Below are positions 43,622 through 53,249 of a stretch of 64,000 nucleotides of DNA, one piece after another. Position 1 is the stretch's first letter; each line of letters begins with the position of its first letter. Origin of the DNA: Streptomyces sp. NBC_00289 (GTDB lineage Bacteria > Actinomycetota > Actinomycetes > Streptomycetales > Streptomycetaceae); assembly GCF_041435115.1 (NCBI RefSeq), contig NZ_CP108046.1:9734001-9798000 (forward strand), in the 5' to 3' direction. The notes under the pieces were generated by a model that saw only the letters and a list, made by a program, of their open reading frames with translations, was not told the origin of the DNA and did not search any database. The translations under genes and the position numbers were made by a program.

Positions 43622-44694
43622 ACGCCAGCCCCTCCCAGCCGCATCCGGCTGAGTGGACGGAGACCCAGGACCTCCTGCCCTCCGTAGCGCGGGATCTGCC
43701 GGCGGGCCGCCACCAGTTCCACAAGGAGCAGATGATGGCCCAGATCCACGAGGACCTCCGCACTACCGGCACCGACGCCCGTCCGGCCGTCGCTGCGCGG
43801 CGCCCCAACCCGTTCCTGCGCCGCGCGATCCTGCTGCCCGCCGCGGCCTTCGCCCTGGCCGGGGCGGTCGTGGCCGGCGTCGCCCTGTCCGGCGGCAACG
43901 GGGGCGACGGCAAGTCCGCCCTGGCCACCGGCCCCGCGCTGACCACCCAGGTCGGCGCCGCCGATGCCAAGGGCGCTCCCCAGTTGCTCGACCGCATCTC
44001 CCTGGCCGCCGCCGATGTCTCCGGGCCCGCGCCGCACGCCGGTCAGTTCGTCTACATCGCCTCCAAAGTGGCCAGCACCCACCCCAAGACCGTCGACGAC
44101 AAGACCACCGTGGTCAGCCAGGAGCTGCACTCCCGTCAGGTCTGGAACTCCCTGGACGGCAAGGACGGCTGGCTGATCGAAGCGGGCGAGACGAGCGACA
44201 AGGGCATGACCCTGGCCAGCAAGGTCCCCTCCAGCTCGGCCTACGACGCCCTGGTCAAGCTGCCCACCGACCCCGCCGCGCTGTTCCAGCGGATCTACCG
44301 GGACTCGGACGCCGTCCGGGACCCCGAAGTGCCTCGCGACCAGGCGGCCTTCGTCGCCATCGGCGATCTGCTGACCGAGAGCTACCCGCCGGCCGAGCTC
44401 GCCGCCGCCCTCTACAAGGCCGCGGCCAAGATCCCCGGGGTGGTGGCGGTGGACGACGCGGTCGACGCCGTGGGCCGTCACGGGGTGGCGATCGCGCGGC
44501 AGAACGACGACGACGGCGAGCGCACCGAGTGGATCTTCGACAAGCAGACCCTGGAGTTCCTCGGCGAGCGCAACGTGGTGGTCAAGAAGGTGGCGGACAG
44601 TCCGTTCAAGGTCGGCACCGTCACGTTCACCAGTGCGATCACGCAGCGCGCGGTCGTCGACGCCAGCAAGCAGGTCCCGGGGCAGGCCGGCTGA
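43618..44694 (+). CDS. CU044_5270-family protein (putative anti-sigma)
   Basis: 358 residues. A cytoplasmic N-terminal part (about 1-65) carries LLPSVARDLPAGRHQFHKEQ. One transmembrane helix follows (AILLPAAAFALAGAVVAGVA), then a large extracellular domain with QFVYIASKVAS, WLIEAGETS and TEWIFDKQTLEFLGER, similar to lipoprotein-carrier-like folds. It always follows an ECF sigma gene in actinobacteria and probably restrains it. Its TGA overlaps the ATG of the protease gene (TGATG at 44692-44696), which is unusual and couples the protease to the regulators. Confidence 0.8.
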   Translation: MNASPSQPHPAEWTETQDLLPSVARDLPAGRHQFHKEQMMAQIHEDLRTTGTDARPAVAARRPNPFLRRAILLPAAAFALAGAVVAGVALSGGNGGDGKSALATGPALTTQVGAADAKGAPQLLDRISLAAADVSGPAPHAGQFVYIASKVASTHPKTVDDKTTVVSQELHSRQVWNSLDGKDGWLIEAGETSDKGMTLASKVPSSSAYDALVKLPTDPAALFQRIYRDSDAVRDPEVPRDQAAFVAIGDLLTESYPPAELAAALYKAAAKIPGVVAVDDAVDAVGRHGVAIARQNDDDGERTEWIFDKQTLEFLGERNVVVKKVADSPFKVGTVTFTSAITQRAVVDASKQVPGQAG

Positions 44695-47600
44695 TGCGCA
44701 CCGGTTCCTCAAGGGCGGCGCTGGCCGCCCTGCTGGTCGCGGGAGCGATGACGGGCGTCTCGGTGGCGGACACCGGCACGGGGCTCGGGTTGCGGACCGC
44801 GGACGCGGACACGGCGCCTGCCGCCGGTACGCAAATGAGTATGCGGACCGCCGGCGCGGCCACCGCCGCGGGGGCGGACGCCGAATCCCCGGCCCGACTC
44901 GTCACCCTGGTCACCGGGGACCGGGTCCGGCTGGACGCCCGGGGCCGGGTGACCGGCGTAGAGCAGGCACCGGGACGCGAGGACGTCCCGGTGTCCGTCC
45001 GACGCTTCGGCGGCGAGCAGTACGTCGTGCCGGCCGACGCCGCCGCCGGCATCGCCCAAGGCACTCTGGACAAGCGCCTGTTCGACGTCAGCGCACTGAT
45101 ACGCGCCGGATACGATGACGCCCGGCGTGGCACGCTCCCGCTCATCGTGTCGTACGACGGGAAGGTCGCCCGGCGCAGCCACACCCAGAGGTCGCTGGTG
45201 GCGGACGCGGACGTCACCGTACGCCGGGAACTGCCCAGTGTGGACGGCGCCGCCCTCACCGTGCCCAAGGTCGAGGCCGACGACGCCTGGCACGCCCTCA
45301 CCTCCGCCGCGGGAGTCGCCCGGGTCTGGCTGGACGGCCGGTTCACGGCGCGGGCGGTGCGGCCGGAGGCGAGTGGCAACGTCACACAGATCGGCGCGCC
45401 GGACGCCTGGGCCGCCGGGTACGACGGCAAGGGCGTCAAGGTCGCCGTCCTGGACACGGGGGTCGACACCACGCACCCGGACCTCGCCTCGGTGGTCACG
45501 GAGTCGAAGGACTTCAGCGGCACCGGCGATACGGACGACCGTAAGGGCCACGGCACGCATGTTGCGGCGACCGTGGCCGGCTCGGGGGCCAGGTCCGGCG
45601 GCCTGTACAGGGGCGTGGCGCCCGGCGCCCAGATCCTCAACGCCAAGGTGCTCGACGACAGCGGTGAGGGCACCGACTCCGCCGTCATCGCCGGCCTGGA
45701 GTGGGCCGCCTCGCGGGGCGCGAAGGTGGCCAACCTCAGCCTCGGCCAGGCCGACACCCCGGGCAACGACCCGGTCGAGGCGGCCGTGAACGCTCTCTCC
45801 AAGACCACCGGCATGCTCACCGTCGCCGCGGCGGGCAACGACGGTCCCGGGCCCGGCACCCTCAGCTCCCCGGGCACGGCGGAGTCCGCGCTCGCGGTGG
45901 GCGCGGTCGACGGCGACGACCGTATCGCCGACTTCTCCAGCACCGGCCCGACCGCCGACAGCGCGCTGAAGCCGGACCTCACCGCGCCGGGCGTGGACAT
46001 CGTCTCGGCGAAGGCGGCTCACGGCGTGCTGGGCGACCCGGCGGCGGACGGCTATGTCTCCATGTCCGGTACGTCGATGGCGACGCCGCATGTCGCGGGG
46101 GCCGCCGCGATCCTGGCACAGCGGCACCCCGACTGGACGGGAGAGCGGATCAAGCAGGCACTTACCGCCTCCGCCGCCCCGACGGCCGGCCTGTCCGGCT
46201 ACCAGCAGGGGACCGGCCGGGTCGCCGTGGCGCGGGCGCTCGCCCAGACCGTGGTGAGCGAGCAGACCTCGGTGTCCTTCGGCGAGCAGCTGTGGCCCCA
46301 CTCCGACGACCAGCCGCTCACCCGGCGCGTCACCTACCGCAACGACGGCGACCGTACGGTCACCCTGGACCTCGCCGCCACCGCGACCGGCCCGTCCGGA
46401 CAGACCGCGTCCGAGGGCATGTTCAGGCTCAGTACCTCGCAGCTCACCGTCCCGGCGGGCGGCACCGCGAGCGTCGACCTCACCGCGGACACCCGCACCG
46501 AGGCGGCGGACGGCGCGTACTCGGGCACGGTGGTCGCCACCGGGCAGGGCGCCGACACGACCGTACGGACAGCTTTCGGCGTCATACGCGAGGCCGAGGC
46601 ACACGATCTGACCCTGAAGTTCCTCAACCGCGGCGGGAAGCCCGTCAGCTCGCCGCTGACCGAGATCTTCGGCCACTCGGGCGACTACTGGACCACGGCC
46701 CTGGACGACTCGCAGCAGATCGCCAAGGGCGTCTACACGTTGCGCGTCCCACGCGGTGACTACGTCGTCGACACGGTGATGCCCGGGGCCGAGGGCCGAA
46801 ACGGAGCCGAGAACACTTCGGCACTCGTCCGGCCGAACCTCTCGATCACCAAGGACACGACGGTCACGTTCGACGCCCGCAAGGCCGAGCCGGTCGAGAT
46901 CGGTCCGCGTTCAGGCGGCGGGAAGATGGTGACCGGCTTCCTCAACTTCGGTGTGGGCGCCGGAATCAACGCACACAACTCGACCCTGTTCTGGGGTTCG
47001 TTCACGAATCTGCGCACCGCGACGCTGGGGCCGGCCGCCGCGCCGGGGAAGCTCAGCGGCCTGTGGCAGAAGGGCAGCACCACCTACAACCTCCTCTACA
47101 ACCTGCCCGACCGCTTCCCCACCGGCTATCGGCACAGGGCGCGGATGAGTGAACTCGCCCTGCTGGAGCGGCACTTCGGCTCCTCCGCCACACACCGCAA
47201 GGGCATCGTCAACGCCATGTGGCACGGACCGACCCTGTCGCTGGGCACGGTGAGCGACCCGTTCCCGCTCCCGGCGACGGCGAAGACGTACGTCACCACG
47301 CCGAAGGGCTTTGGCTGGACGGCCGGCCTCGGCCAGCAGAGCGCCTCCGGGGACGAGTCCGACGTGTTCTACGACGAGGAGCGCCCGGTGTCCTACCGGG
47401 CGGGCCGGACGTACGAGTCGACGTACAACGTAGGCGTCTTCAGCCCTCTCGTCGGCGGAGGGCACGGCGCGCGGCGCAGCGGCGACACGCTCGACCTGTG
47501 CCTCCCCGACCTGGCTGACGGCGCCGGCCACCCGGCGTTTTCCGTGGCCGCACGGCACACGACGGTCACGGCGGGCGCCAGCACCCTCCTCGACAACGAC

Positions 47601-48080
47601 GGCGACCTCTGCCAGAGCGTCGACGACCTCCCGACCGGTCCGACCCGGTACACGATCCGCACGGACCTGACCCGCCCGGCCACGGTGGCCGGCACCACCA
47701 GCCGCCTGACCGCGGCCTGGACTCTCACCTCGAAGCACACCTCACAACATCCGAACACCTCCACCCCCCTTCCCCTCTCCACCGTCCGCTTCCATCCCAC
47801 CCGCACCGCCACCGGCACGGCCGCCTCCGGCCGCCGCACCACGGTCCCGCTCTCCATCGAGGGCCCGGCCGCGAAGCACCTGAAGTCCCTGGTGGTGAAG
47901 GTCTCCTACGACGCCGGAGCAACCTGGTCCGCCGCCCGCGTGACCACCGACCACGGAAAGAAGACCCTTGCCTTGACCCACCCGGCCGAAGCCCACTCGG
48001 TCTCCTTCAAGACGACCCTGACCGACACCGAGGGCAACACCTACTCCGCGACGATCCTGAGGGCGTACCTCCTCTCCTGA
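44694..48080 (+). CDS. Secreted S8 family serine peptidase
   Basis: 1128-residue subtilase. N-terminal signal peptide (RTGSSRAALAALLVAGAMTG), then a propeptide-like region beginning ARLVTLVTGDRVRLDARGRV. Catalytic triad: Asp254 in VAVLDTGVDTTHP, His286 in GHGTHVAATVAG, Ser461 in GTSMATPHVAG. A long C-terminal part of beta domains (WPHSDDQPLTRRVTYRNDGD and others) resembles that of large Streptomyces subtilases. The start is fixed by the one-base overlap with the CU044_5270 stop. Cotranscription suggests the sigma/anti-sigma pair controls, or is modulated by, this extracellular protease. Confidence 0.9.
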   Translation: MRTGSSRAALAALLVAGAMTGVSVADTGTGLGLRTADADTAPAAGTQMSMRTAGAATAAGADAESPARLVTLVTGDRVRLDARGRVTGVEQAPGREDVPVSVRRFGGEQYVVPADAAAGIAQGTLDKRLFDVSALIRAGYDDARRGTLPLIVSYDGKVARRSHTQRSLVADADVTVRRELPSVDGAALTVPKVEADDAWHALTSAAGVARVWLDGRFTARAVRPEASGNVTQIGAPDAWAAGYDGKGVKVAVLDTGVDTTHPDLASVVTESKDFSGTGDTDDRKGHGTHVAATVAGSGARSGGLYRGVAPGAQILNAKVLDDSGEGTDSAVIAGLEWAASRGAKVANLSLGQADTPGNDPVEAAVNALSKTTGMLTVAAAGNDGPGPGTLSSPGTAESALAVGAVDGDDRIADFSSTGPTADSALKPDLTAPGVDIVSAKAAHGVLGDPAADGYVSMSGTSMATPHVAGAAAILAQRHPDWTGERIKQALTASAAPTAGLSGYQQGTGRVAVARALAQTVVSEQTSVSFGEQLWPHSDDQPLTRRVTYRNDGDRTVTLDLAATATGPSGQTASEGMFRLSTSQLTVPAGGTASVDLTADTRTEAADGAYSGTVVATGQGADTTVRTAFGVIREAEAHDLTLKFLNRGGKPVSSPLTEIFGHSGDYWTTALDDSQQIAKGVYTLRVPRGDYVVDTVMPGAEGRNGAENTSALVRPNLSITKDTTVTFDARKAEPVEIGPRSGGGKMVTGFLNFGVGAGINAHNSTLFWGSFTNLRTATLGPAAAPGKLSGLWQKGSTTYNLLYNLPDRFPTGYRHRARMSELALLERHFGSSATHRKGIVNAMWHGPTLSLGTVSDPFPLPATAKTYVTTPKGFGWTAGLGQQSASGDESDVFYDEERPVSYRAGRTYESTYNVGVFSPLVGGGHGARRSGDTLDLCLPDLADGAGHPAFSVAARHTTVTAGASTLLDNDGDLCQSVDDLPTGPTRYTIRTDLTRPATVAGTTSRLTAAWTLTSKHTSQHPNTSTPLPLSTVRFHPTRTATGTAASGRRTTVPLSIEGPAAKHLKSLVVKVSYDAGATWSAARVTTDHGKKTLALTHPAEAHSVSFKTTLTDTEGNTYSATILRAYLLS

Positions 48081-48098
48081 CCCGCACGACGCAACCCT

Positions 48099-48153
48099 CG
48101 AAGCGCTCGTCAGCTCTCGCCCACACTCGGGGGTACAGCTGACGAGCGCTTCG
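48099..48153. terminator. Strong hairpin after the protease gene
   Basis: 17-bp perfect inverted repeat, CGAAGCGCTCGTCAGCT (48099-48115) and its complement (48137-48153), with a 21-base loop, starting 18 bases after the protease stop. No T-tract, as usual for Streptomyces terminators. Confidence 0.8.
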
Positions 48154-48700
48154 GGCGTTCACGCCTCGCCGCGATCTACGACCCACTCGCACTCGTCATC
48201 GACGGGATCGTCACCAGACAACCGGGCCGGTCTGGTCGAAGAAACCGCTGGTCGAGCGCTCGTCGCTGTTCGTAGCGGCGTATGGCTCGGCTGGTGGCCC
48301 GGTCCGGAGCGTGAGGCGAGCCGGACGGTGCAGGGATGGTTCGGCTCACCCGCCCACCCCGGCAGCAGCGCGGGGTCGGACACGGGGCGACGAGCATCGG
48401 TTTTGGCAGTGTCCGCGTCACAGCCCATGCCTTCCACCCAGCCCGCCCGTCGGCAACCGAGTGCGTGTACGCACCCGGCTACCGGCCCGACCATGGCAGG
48501 TCAGCGCACTACAACACCTCGCCGGGGGGCTGTGTGCTGGACTCCTGGCGCACGTGCCGGGTGGCAGCGCGGCCGGACACTGGCTGCCACGGATCTGGTG
48601 GCGTACGGTCTGACGTCGCGGTCGCCCCACCGTCCGCAACGGATCTCAACCGACCCGGCGGTGGCGCCGGTACGGCCGAGAGATCTGGACCAATCGGGAA
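48154..48700. other. No gene recognised
   Basis: About 550 bases between two convergent transcription units. Both strands have open frames because of high GC, but none shows a family motif or a convincing ribosome site. Confidence 0.5.
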
Positions 48701-49819
48701 TCAGGCGGCGACGAGCTCCTGCTCACGGTCCGGCGTTGTGACCTTGGGCTTCTTGTTCGGCAGTGAGAGCCGGAAGACCTTGTGCCAGGCGGAGAACACC
48801 TGCTTGGGCAGCGGGCCGGTGACGTACTCCAGCTCGTACTTCTCGAACAGCGCGCGCACCTTCACCGCGACCTCGGCGTACCGGTTGCTCGGCAGGTCCG
48901 GGAACAGGTGGTGCTCGATCTGGTGCGACAGGTTGCCGGTCATGAAGTGCATGGCCTTGCTGCCGCTGATGTTCGCCGAGCCCATCATCTGGCGCAGGTA
49001 CCACTGGCCGCGCGTCTCGCCCCTGATCGACCGGCGCTCGAAGACCTGTACGCCCTCGGGGAAGTGCCCACACATGATCACCGAGTGGGTCCAGACGTTG
49101 CGGACCAGGTTCGCGGTGAACGTGGCGGCGAGCGTGGTGAGAAACGACGGGCCCGACAGCAGCGGGTGGATCACGTAGTCCTTGAGCACCTGCTTGCGGA
49201 TCTTGCGGCCCACGGCCTTGGCCCGCGCGCGGAACTCCGGGTTCTTGCGGCGGCGCTTGCTCAGGTTCTTGCCGAGTTCCAGGTCGTAGGCTGCGATGCC
49301 GTACTCGAAGAAGCAGGCGTTGATGAAGTTCCACAGCGGCTGGCCGAGGTGGAACGGGTGCCACCGCTGGTCCTCGTCGACGCGCATGATGCCGTAGCCG
49401 AGGTCGTTGTCCTTGCCGATCACGTTGGTGTACGTGTGGTGCAGCTCGTTGTGCGAGTGCTTCCACTGCTCGGCCGGCGAGACGTGATCCCAGTCCCAGG
49501 TGGTGGAGTGGATCTTCGGGTCCCGCATCCAGTCCCACTGGCCGTGCAGGATGTTGTGGCCGATCTCCATGTTGTCCATGATCTTCGCCACGGACAGCCC
49601 GGCGGTGCCGAGCAGCCACGCGGGCGGGAAGAACGAGAACAGCAGCACGCCCCTGCTGACCAGCTCGAGCTTGCGCTGCGCCGAGATGACCTTGCGGATG
49701 TAGGCGGCGTCTTTCTCGCCGCGGCCGGCGATCACCTCGTCGCGGATCGCGTCCAGCTCGCGGCCCAGCTCCTCGATCTGCTCCGCGGTCAGGTGGGCGG
49801 TGGGGTCGATGGCGGTCAA
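48701..49819 (-). CDS. Membrane fatty acid desaturase (DesA3-like)
   Basis: 372 residues. Three histidine boxes bind the di-iron centre: HNILH (88-92), HSHNELHH (121-128) and HQIEHH in NLSHQIEHHLFPDLPSNRYA. Hydrophobic segments include LLFSFFPPAWLLGTAGLSV and a second pair in the middle. It would introduce a double bond into acyl chains at the membrane. TTG start at 49817-49819 with GTAGGAG before it. It follows the ferredoxin reductase by 7 bases in the same operon, as for Rv3230c and DesA3 in mycobacteria. Confidence 0.85.
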   Translation of the reverse strand: MTAIDPTAHLTAEQIEELGRELDAIRDEVIAGRGEKDAAYIRKVISAQRKLELVSRGVLLFSFFPPAWLLGTAGLSVAKIMDNMEIGHNILHGQWDWMRDPKIHSTTWDWDHVSPAEQWKHSHNELHHTYTNVIGKDNDLGYGIMRVDEDQRWHPFHLGQPLWNFINACFFEYGIAAYDLELGKNLSKRRRKNPEFRARAKAVGRKIRKQVLKDYVIHPLLSGPSFLTTLAATFTANLVRNVWTHSVIMCGHFPEGVQVFERRSIRGETRGQWYLRQMMGSANISGSKAMHFMTGNLSHQIEHHLFPDLPSNRYAEVAVKVRALFEKYELEYVTGPLPKQVFSAWHKVFRLSLPNKKPKVTTPDREQELVAA

Positions 49820-49826
49820 GGTGCTC

Positions 49827-50882
49827 CTACCGTTCGATGTCGCAGGGGCCCGCCGCGGCGGACACGCAGGTCTGGATGAGGACGCCCGGCTCGGCCTCGG
49901 TGATCTCGCCGGTGCGCAGGTCGCGGACGGCGCCCGCCTTGAGCGGCGTGACACAGCCGAAGCAGATGCCCATGCGGCACCCGGACGGCATGAGCACGCC
50001 GGCCTCCTCGCCGATGTCCAGCAAGGGCGTGGCGCCGTCCGCGTCGACGCTCTTGCCGGTGGCGCTGAACGTGACCTCGCCGCCGTCGCCGGCGACGACG
50101 ATGCTGGGACGGAAGCGTTCGGTGTGCAGGCGCTCTTGGATGCCCTGCTTCGTCCAGTGCTCTTCGGCGGCGTCGAGCAGGCCCGCGGGCCCGCAAGCCC
50201 AGGTCTCGCGCTCGGCCCAGTCGGGCACGAGTTCGTCGAGACGGGCGATGTCGAGCATGCCGTCCGTGTCGGTGTGCACCTCGGTGAGCCGCAGCTTCTT
50301 GTCCGCGACCAGGTCATGCAGTTCGTTGCGGAAGATCACGTCGTGCGGCTGTGGCGCGCAGTGGACCATGACGACGTCGTCGAACGCGGTGTCGCGCAGC
50401 ATGCCCATCACGGGCGTGATGCCGCTGCCCGCCGTCAGGTAGAGCACCTTGGCGGGCTTGGCCTGCGGCAGCACGAAGTCACCGGTCGCCTGGTCGAGCT
50501 GGATGAGCGTGCCCGGTTTTGCCCTGCGGACCAGGTGGTTGCTCACCTTGCCGTCCGGGATCGCCTTCACGGTGATCGTGACGCGGCCGTCTGGGCGGTT
50601 GGTCGGCGAGGTAAGGGAGTAGGCACGCCACAGGCGCACCCCGTCGACGTCGACCCCGATCCGCACGTACTGACCGGCCGTGTGGCCGCGCCAGCCCCGT
50701 CCCGGTCTGATCACGACAGTCGCGGCGTCACCCGTCTCGGGGTGCACGGCCTCGATGCGCCCACGCAGGTCAGCGCCCGCACGCATCGGGCTGACCAGGT
50801 CGAGGTAGTCCGACGGCAGCAGCGGCGTCGTGACCATCTCCAGCAGTTTCCACGCCCTGCTGCGGAGGGCTGCACTCGTCAT
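49827..50882 (-). CDS. FAD/2Fe-2S oxidoreductase, electron donor to desaturase
   Basis: 351 residues. FAD domain: VDGVRLWRAYSLTSPTNRPD (RxYSL motif). NAD(P) domain: YLTAGSGITPVMGMLRDTAF. C-terminal plant-type ferredoxin domain: GCRMGICFGCVTPLKAG and VLIQTCVSAAAG, giving the four Cys of a 2Fe-2S cluster. It passes electrons from NAD(P)H to the desaturase encoded next. ATG at 50880-50882. Divergent from the PucR-type regulator at 50970, with palindromes between. Confidence 0.87.
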   Translation of the reverse strand: MTSAALRSRAWKLLEMVTTPLLPSDYLDLVSPMRAGADLRGRIEAVHPETGDAATVVIRPGRGWRGHTAGQYVRIGVDVDGVRLWRAYSLTSPTNRPDGRVTITVKAIPDGKVSNHLVRRAKPGTLIQLDQATGDFVLPQAKPAKVLYLTAGSGITPVMGMLRDTAFDDVVMVHCAPQPHDVIFRNELHDLVADKKLRLTEVHTDTDGMLDIARLDELVPDWAERETWACGPAGLLDAAEEHWTKQGIQERLHTERFRPSIVVAGDGGEVTFSATGKSVDADGATPLLDIGEEAGVLMPSGCRMGICFGCVTPLKAGAVRDLRTGEITEAEPGVLIQTCVSAAAGPCDIER

Positions 50883-50913
50883 GACTCCAGCTTGCTGTGC
50901 CTCAAGGCGTAAA

Positions 50914-50965
50914 GTCCTGACCGCAGGACGTAAATCTGGTCGGCAGAATTGTTCGCAGGGAACAA
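50914..50965. promoter_or_regulatory. Palindromes between reductase and PucR-type genes
   Basis: GTCCTG-ACCG-CAGGAC at 50914-50929, flanked on both sides by CGTAAA/GTAAA, and TTGTTC-5-GAACAA at 50949-50965, both perfect. They fill the 87-bp divergent gap and are candidate operators for the adjacent regulator. Confidence 0.55.
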
Positions 50966-50969
50966 AAAC

Positions 50970-52109
50970 GTGAGCCATGCAATCCGGAGGGCCAGTGAAC
51001 TGGCCCTGGATGAGACGACGGTCACCGCACTTCGGGCCGCGGTGAAGACCACCGCCGACGAGGTCGTCCAGGCGATCATCGACGAGGTCCCCTCCTACGC
51101 CAACGCCCTTTCGGGCAGCATGGGCGCCACCATCCGCCGAGCCGTCCGAACCGCCCTGGGGCACTACCTGGACCTCGCGAGCGGAAAGACCACAGGCGGC
51201 GACGGCGGTGACGCAGCCTACGAGCTGGGCCGCGGCGAAGTGCGCGACGGCCGTTCGATGGACGCCCTGCTCAGCGCCTATCGCGTCGGCGCCCGCGTGG
51301 CCTGGCGATGCCTGGCAGCGGGTGCCGTACCCGCAGGTCTGCCCGCCGCCGAGGTCGCAAAATTCGCCGAGCTGACCTTCGCCTACATCGACGAGCTCTC
51401 CGCCGCGAGCGCCGCGGGCCACGCCGACGAACTGGCCGCCCGGGGCAGGGCCCACGAGCGCCACCTGGAACACCTGGCCCGCGACCTCCTCGCCGGCGCA
51501 AGCCCGGACGTGCTGCTGGCCTCTGCACAACGAGCCGGGTGGCAGCCTCCGGTCTCGCTGACCGCGGTCCTGCTGCCCGCCGCCCAGGCCCGGCCTGCCT
51601 ACCGCGCGCTCGACCCGAGCACCCTCGTCCTCGACGACCTGCCGGACGCCACCGGTGTGCTGCTCGTCCCCGATGCCGACCGATCACATCTCTTGCGGCA
51701 GCTGACCGACCGCACCGCCGTGGTCGGCCCGGCCCGGCCATGGATTCGTGCGTCGGCCTCGTACGCACGAGCCGTACGCGCGCGCTCCCTCTCCTCTGAC
51801 ATTCGCGACACCGAGGACCACCTGCCCGAGCTGGTGCTGAGCGCCGACGTGGACGCGTACGCAGACCTGCGCGCCCGAGCCCTCGCACCGTTGCGGACCT
51901 TGCCTGCCGCGACCGCACGGCGGCTGGAGGAGACATTGCGGGCGTGGCTGCTGCACCAGGGCAGGCGGGACGAGGTGGCGGCGGCGTTGTTCGTCCATCC
52001 CCAGACAGTCCGGTACCGGATGTCGCAGCTGCGGGAGCTGTTTCCGGATCTCGCATCACCACACCGGGTCCTTGAACTGACGCTGGCGGTCGGTCTCCGG
52101 GGCAGCTGA
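50970..52109 (+). CDS. PucR/CdaR-type regulator
   Basis: 379 residues from a GTG at 50970. A helical N-terminal domain (YELGRGEVRDGRSMDALLSA, YRVGARVAWRCLAAGAVPAG) precedes a GGDEF-like middle and the PucR C-terminal helix-turn-helix: LLHQGRRDEVAAALFVHPQT, VRYRMSQLRELFPDLASPHR. Homologues next to desaturase operons are presumed regulators of acyl desaturation; effector unknown. Divergent from the reductase-desaturase operon. Confidence 0.82.
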   Translation: MSHAIRRASELALDETTVTALRAAVKTTADEVVQAIIDEVPSYANALSGSMGATIRRAVRTALGHYLDLASGKTTGGDGGDAAYELGRGEVRDGRSMDALLSAYRVGARVAWRCLAAGAVPAGLPAAEVAKFAELTFAYIDELSAASAAGHADELAARGRAHERHLEHLARDLLAGASPDVLLASAQRAGWQPPVSLTAVLLPAAQARPAYRALDPSTLVLDDLPDATGVLLVPDADRSHLLRQLTDRTAVVGPARPWIRASASYARAVRARSLSSDIRDTEDHLPELVLSADVDAYADLRARALAPLRTLPAATARRLEETLRAWLLHQGRRDEVAAALFVHPQTVRYRMSQLRELFPDLASPHRVLELTLAVGLRGS

Positions 52110-52661
52110 CGCGTACGTCGACCGTCCACGACCGCGTCGGCGAGCGGTCCGGGAATCGTGCCTCGTCCTCGGTGCCATCAGCCGGCTCGTGCGGCCCGGG
52201 GACGAGCGGTATGAGCCAGCTGAGACCGGGGGCTGATGTGAAGACCAGACAAGGCCTCGCGAAGCTGGTCGGGGGCGCTGTCTGTGAGAAGTGCGGTGGC
52301 GGATACGGCTCGACTGGATCCGGTGGACGATGCGCACCGGCCCGCTCGTCGACGCGCTCATCGAGCATCTAGCCGGCGATTTGGGCCGTTATGCCCTGTA
52401 AACGGCTTTCATGTCGTCGTGGAGAGCGTTGTCCTGGCACGAGCTGATCCACGGGCGCGCGGTGGGCTGCAGCTGGGTGAGCGTCGGGGCGGCCAGGCCG
52501 GGTCACCAGGGGCGGGGGCCGGGCCGCTGACGCCGGGGATCTCTGCGATGGCCCCGTGCCTCCCTTCCGGCAGGTCAGCCGGACGACTGACCGGGTCGGC
52601 CTGGCACACCGGGCGAGGGATGATGGGGACGCAATGACGGAACGTGAGGTCAGGAGCTTCC
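52110..52661. other. No gene recognised
   Basis: About 550 bases. A CxxC stretch (GGAVCEKCGGGYGSTG) at 52270-52320 is the only feature and is not enough to call a gene. Confidence 0.45.
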
Positions 52662-53000
52662 ATGGCGAAGCGGGTTCACCGACCCCGTGAGGACGCGGAG
52701 TTCAATTTCATCCTCGGGATGAGCGGAGTTCCGGTCCTCGCATACTTCACCGGGACATGGCCCAAGGCAATCGAGCCCTGCCGGGTGATGGACCTCGTCG
52801 TGGGTGGCATCGCCGACGACTACACGGGCCGCCTGACGGCCGTCCGCACCGATATCACGCGTTGTCCGGCCGCAACCGAGCGATACGGGATCACCGCAGC
52901 CCCGTCCTACGTCCTGCTGAAGGAGGGAGAGGTGGTGGCGCACCGCACCGGGCCTATGACCATCGCCGAGGTACGGAAGTTCCTGGACGACCACCTCTGA
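52662..53000 (+). CDS. Thioredoxin-like protein lacking the first active-site Cys
   Basis: 112 residues with a thioredoxin fold: GVPVLAYFTGTWPKAIEPCR, AVRTDITRCPAATERYGITA, APSYVLLKEGEVVAHRTGPM. The place of the CGPC motif is taken by WPKAIEPC: the first Cys is replaced and two residues are added, while the second Cys and the cis-Pro (AAPS) stay. It is therefore unlikely to be a dithiol reductase and may be a monothiol or binding protein. ATG at 52662 with AGGAG five bases before. The altered motif looks like a conserved variant, not damage. Confidence 0.8.
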   Translation: MAKRVHRPREDAEFNFILGMSGVPVLAYFTGTWPKAIEPCRVMDLVVGGIADDYTGRLTAVRTDITRCPAATERYGITAAPSYVLLKEGEVVAHRTGPMTIAEVRKFLDDHL

Positions 53001-53249
53001 GCGGCCGCTACGGCACGAGGCCGCGACGCCCGTCACGTCTCGTCTGTGGGAGCTGCGCCGCCTGAGACACCTCGGGACTGAGACACCCCCACAGGCCACA
53101 TAACACCGTCCAGCGCGGTCGCGTCCGGCCGCTGCGCACTACCGCTCACGATCCCCCGGGAAGGCGGGCGCCATCTCGGTGCCACGCCGCGAGCGCCGCA
53201 CCACCTCGCCCGCGTCGACGCTCAGCAGGGCTCCGTATCCGCCCCACTT

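Noticed and set aside
43653..44693. N-terminal extension of the subtilase frame to 1475 residues
   Set aside because: Overlaps the CU044_5270 gene in another frame; the signal peptide after the ATG at 44694 fixes the true start.
44709..46676. 655-residue frame opposite the subtilase
   Set aside because: Shadow of the protease gene; Gly/Arg/Ala-rich without domain features.
48154..48700. Gene between the subtilase terminator and the desaturase
   Set aside because: Several open frames but no family signature, no ribosome site and no consistent codon bias by eye.
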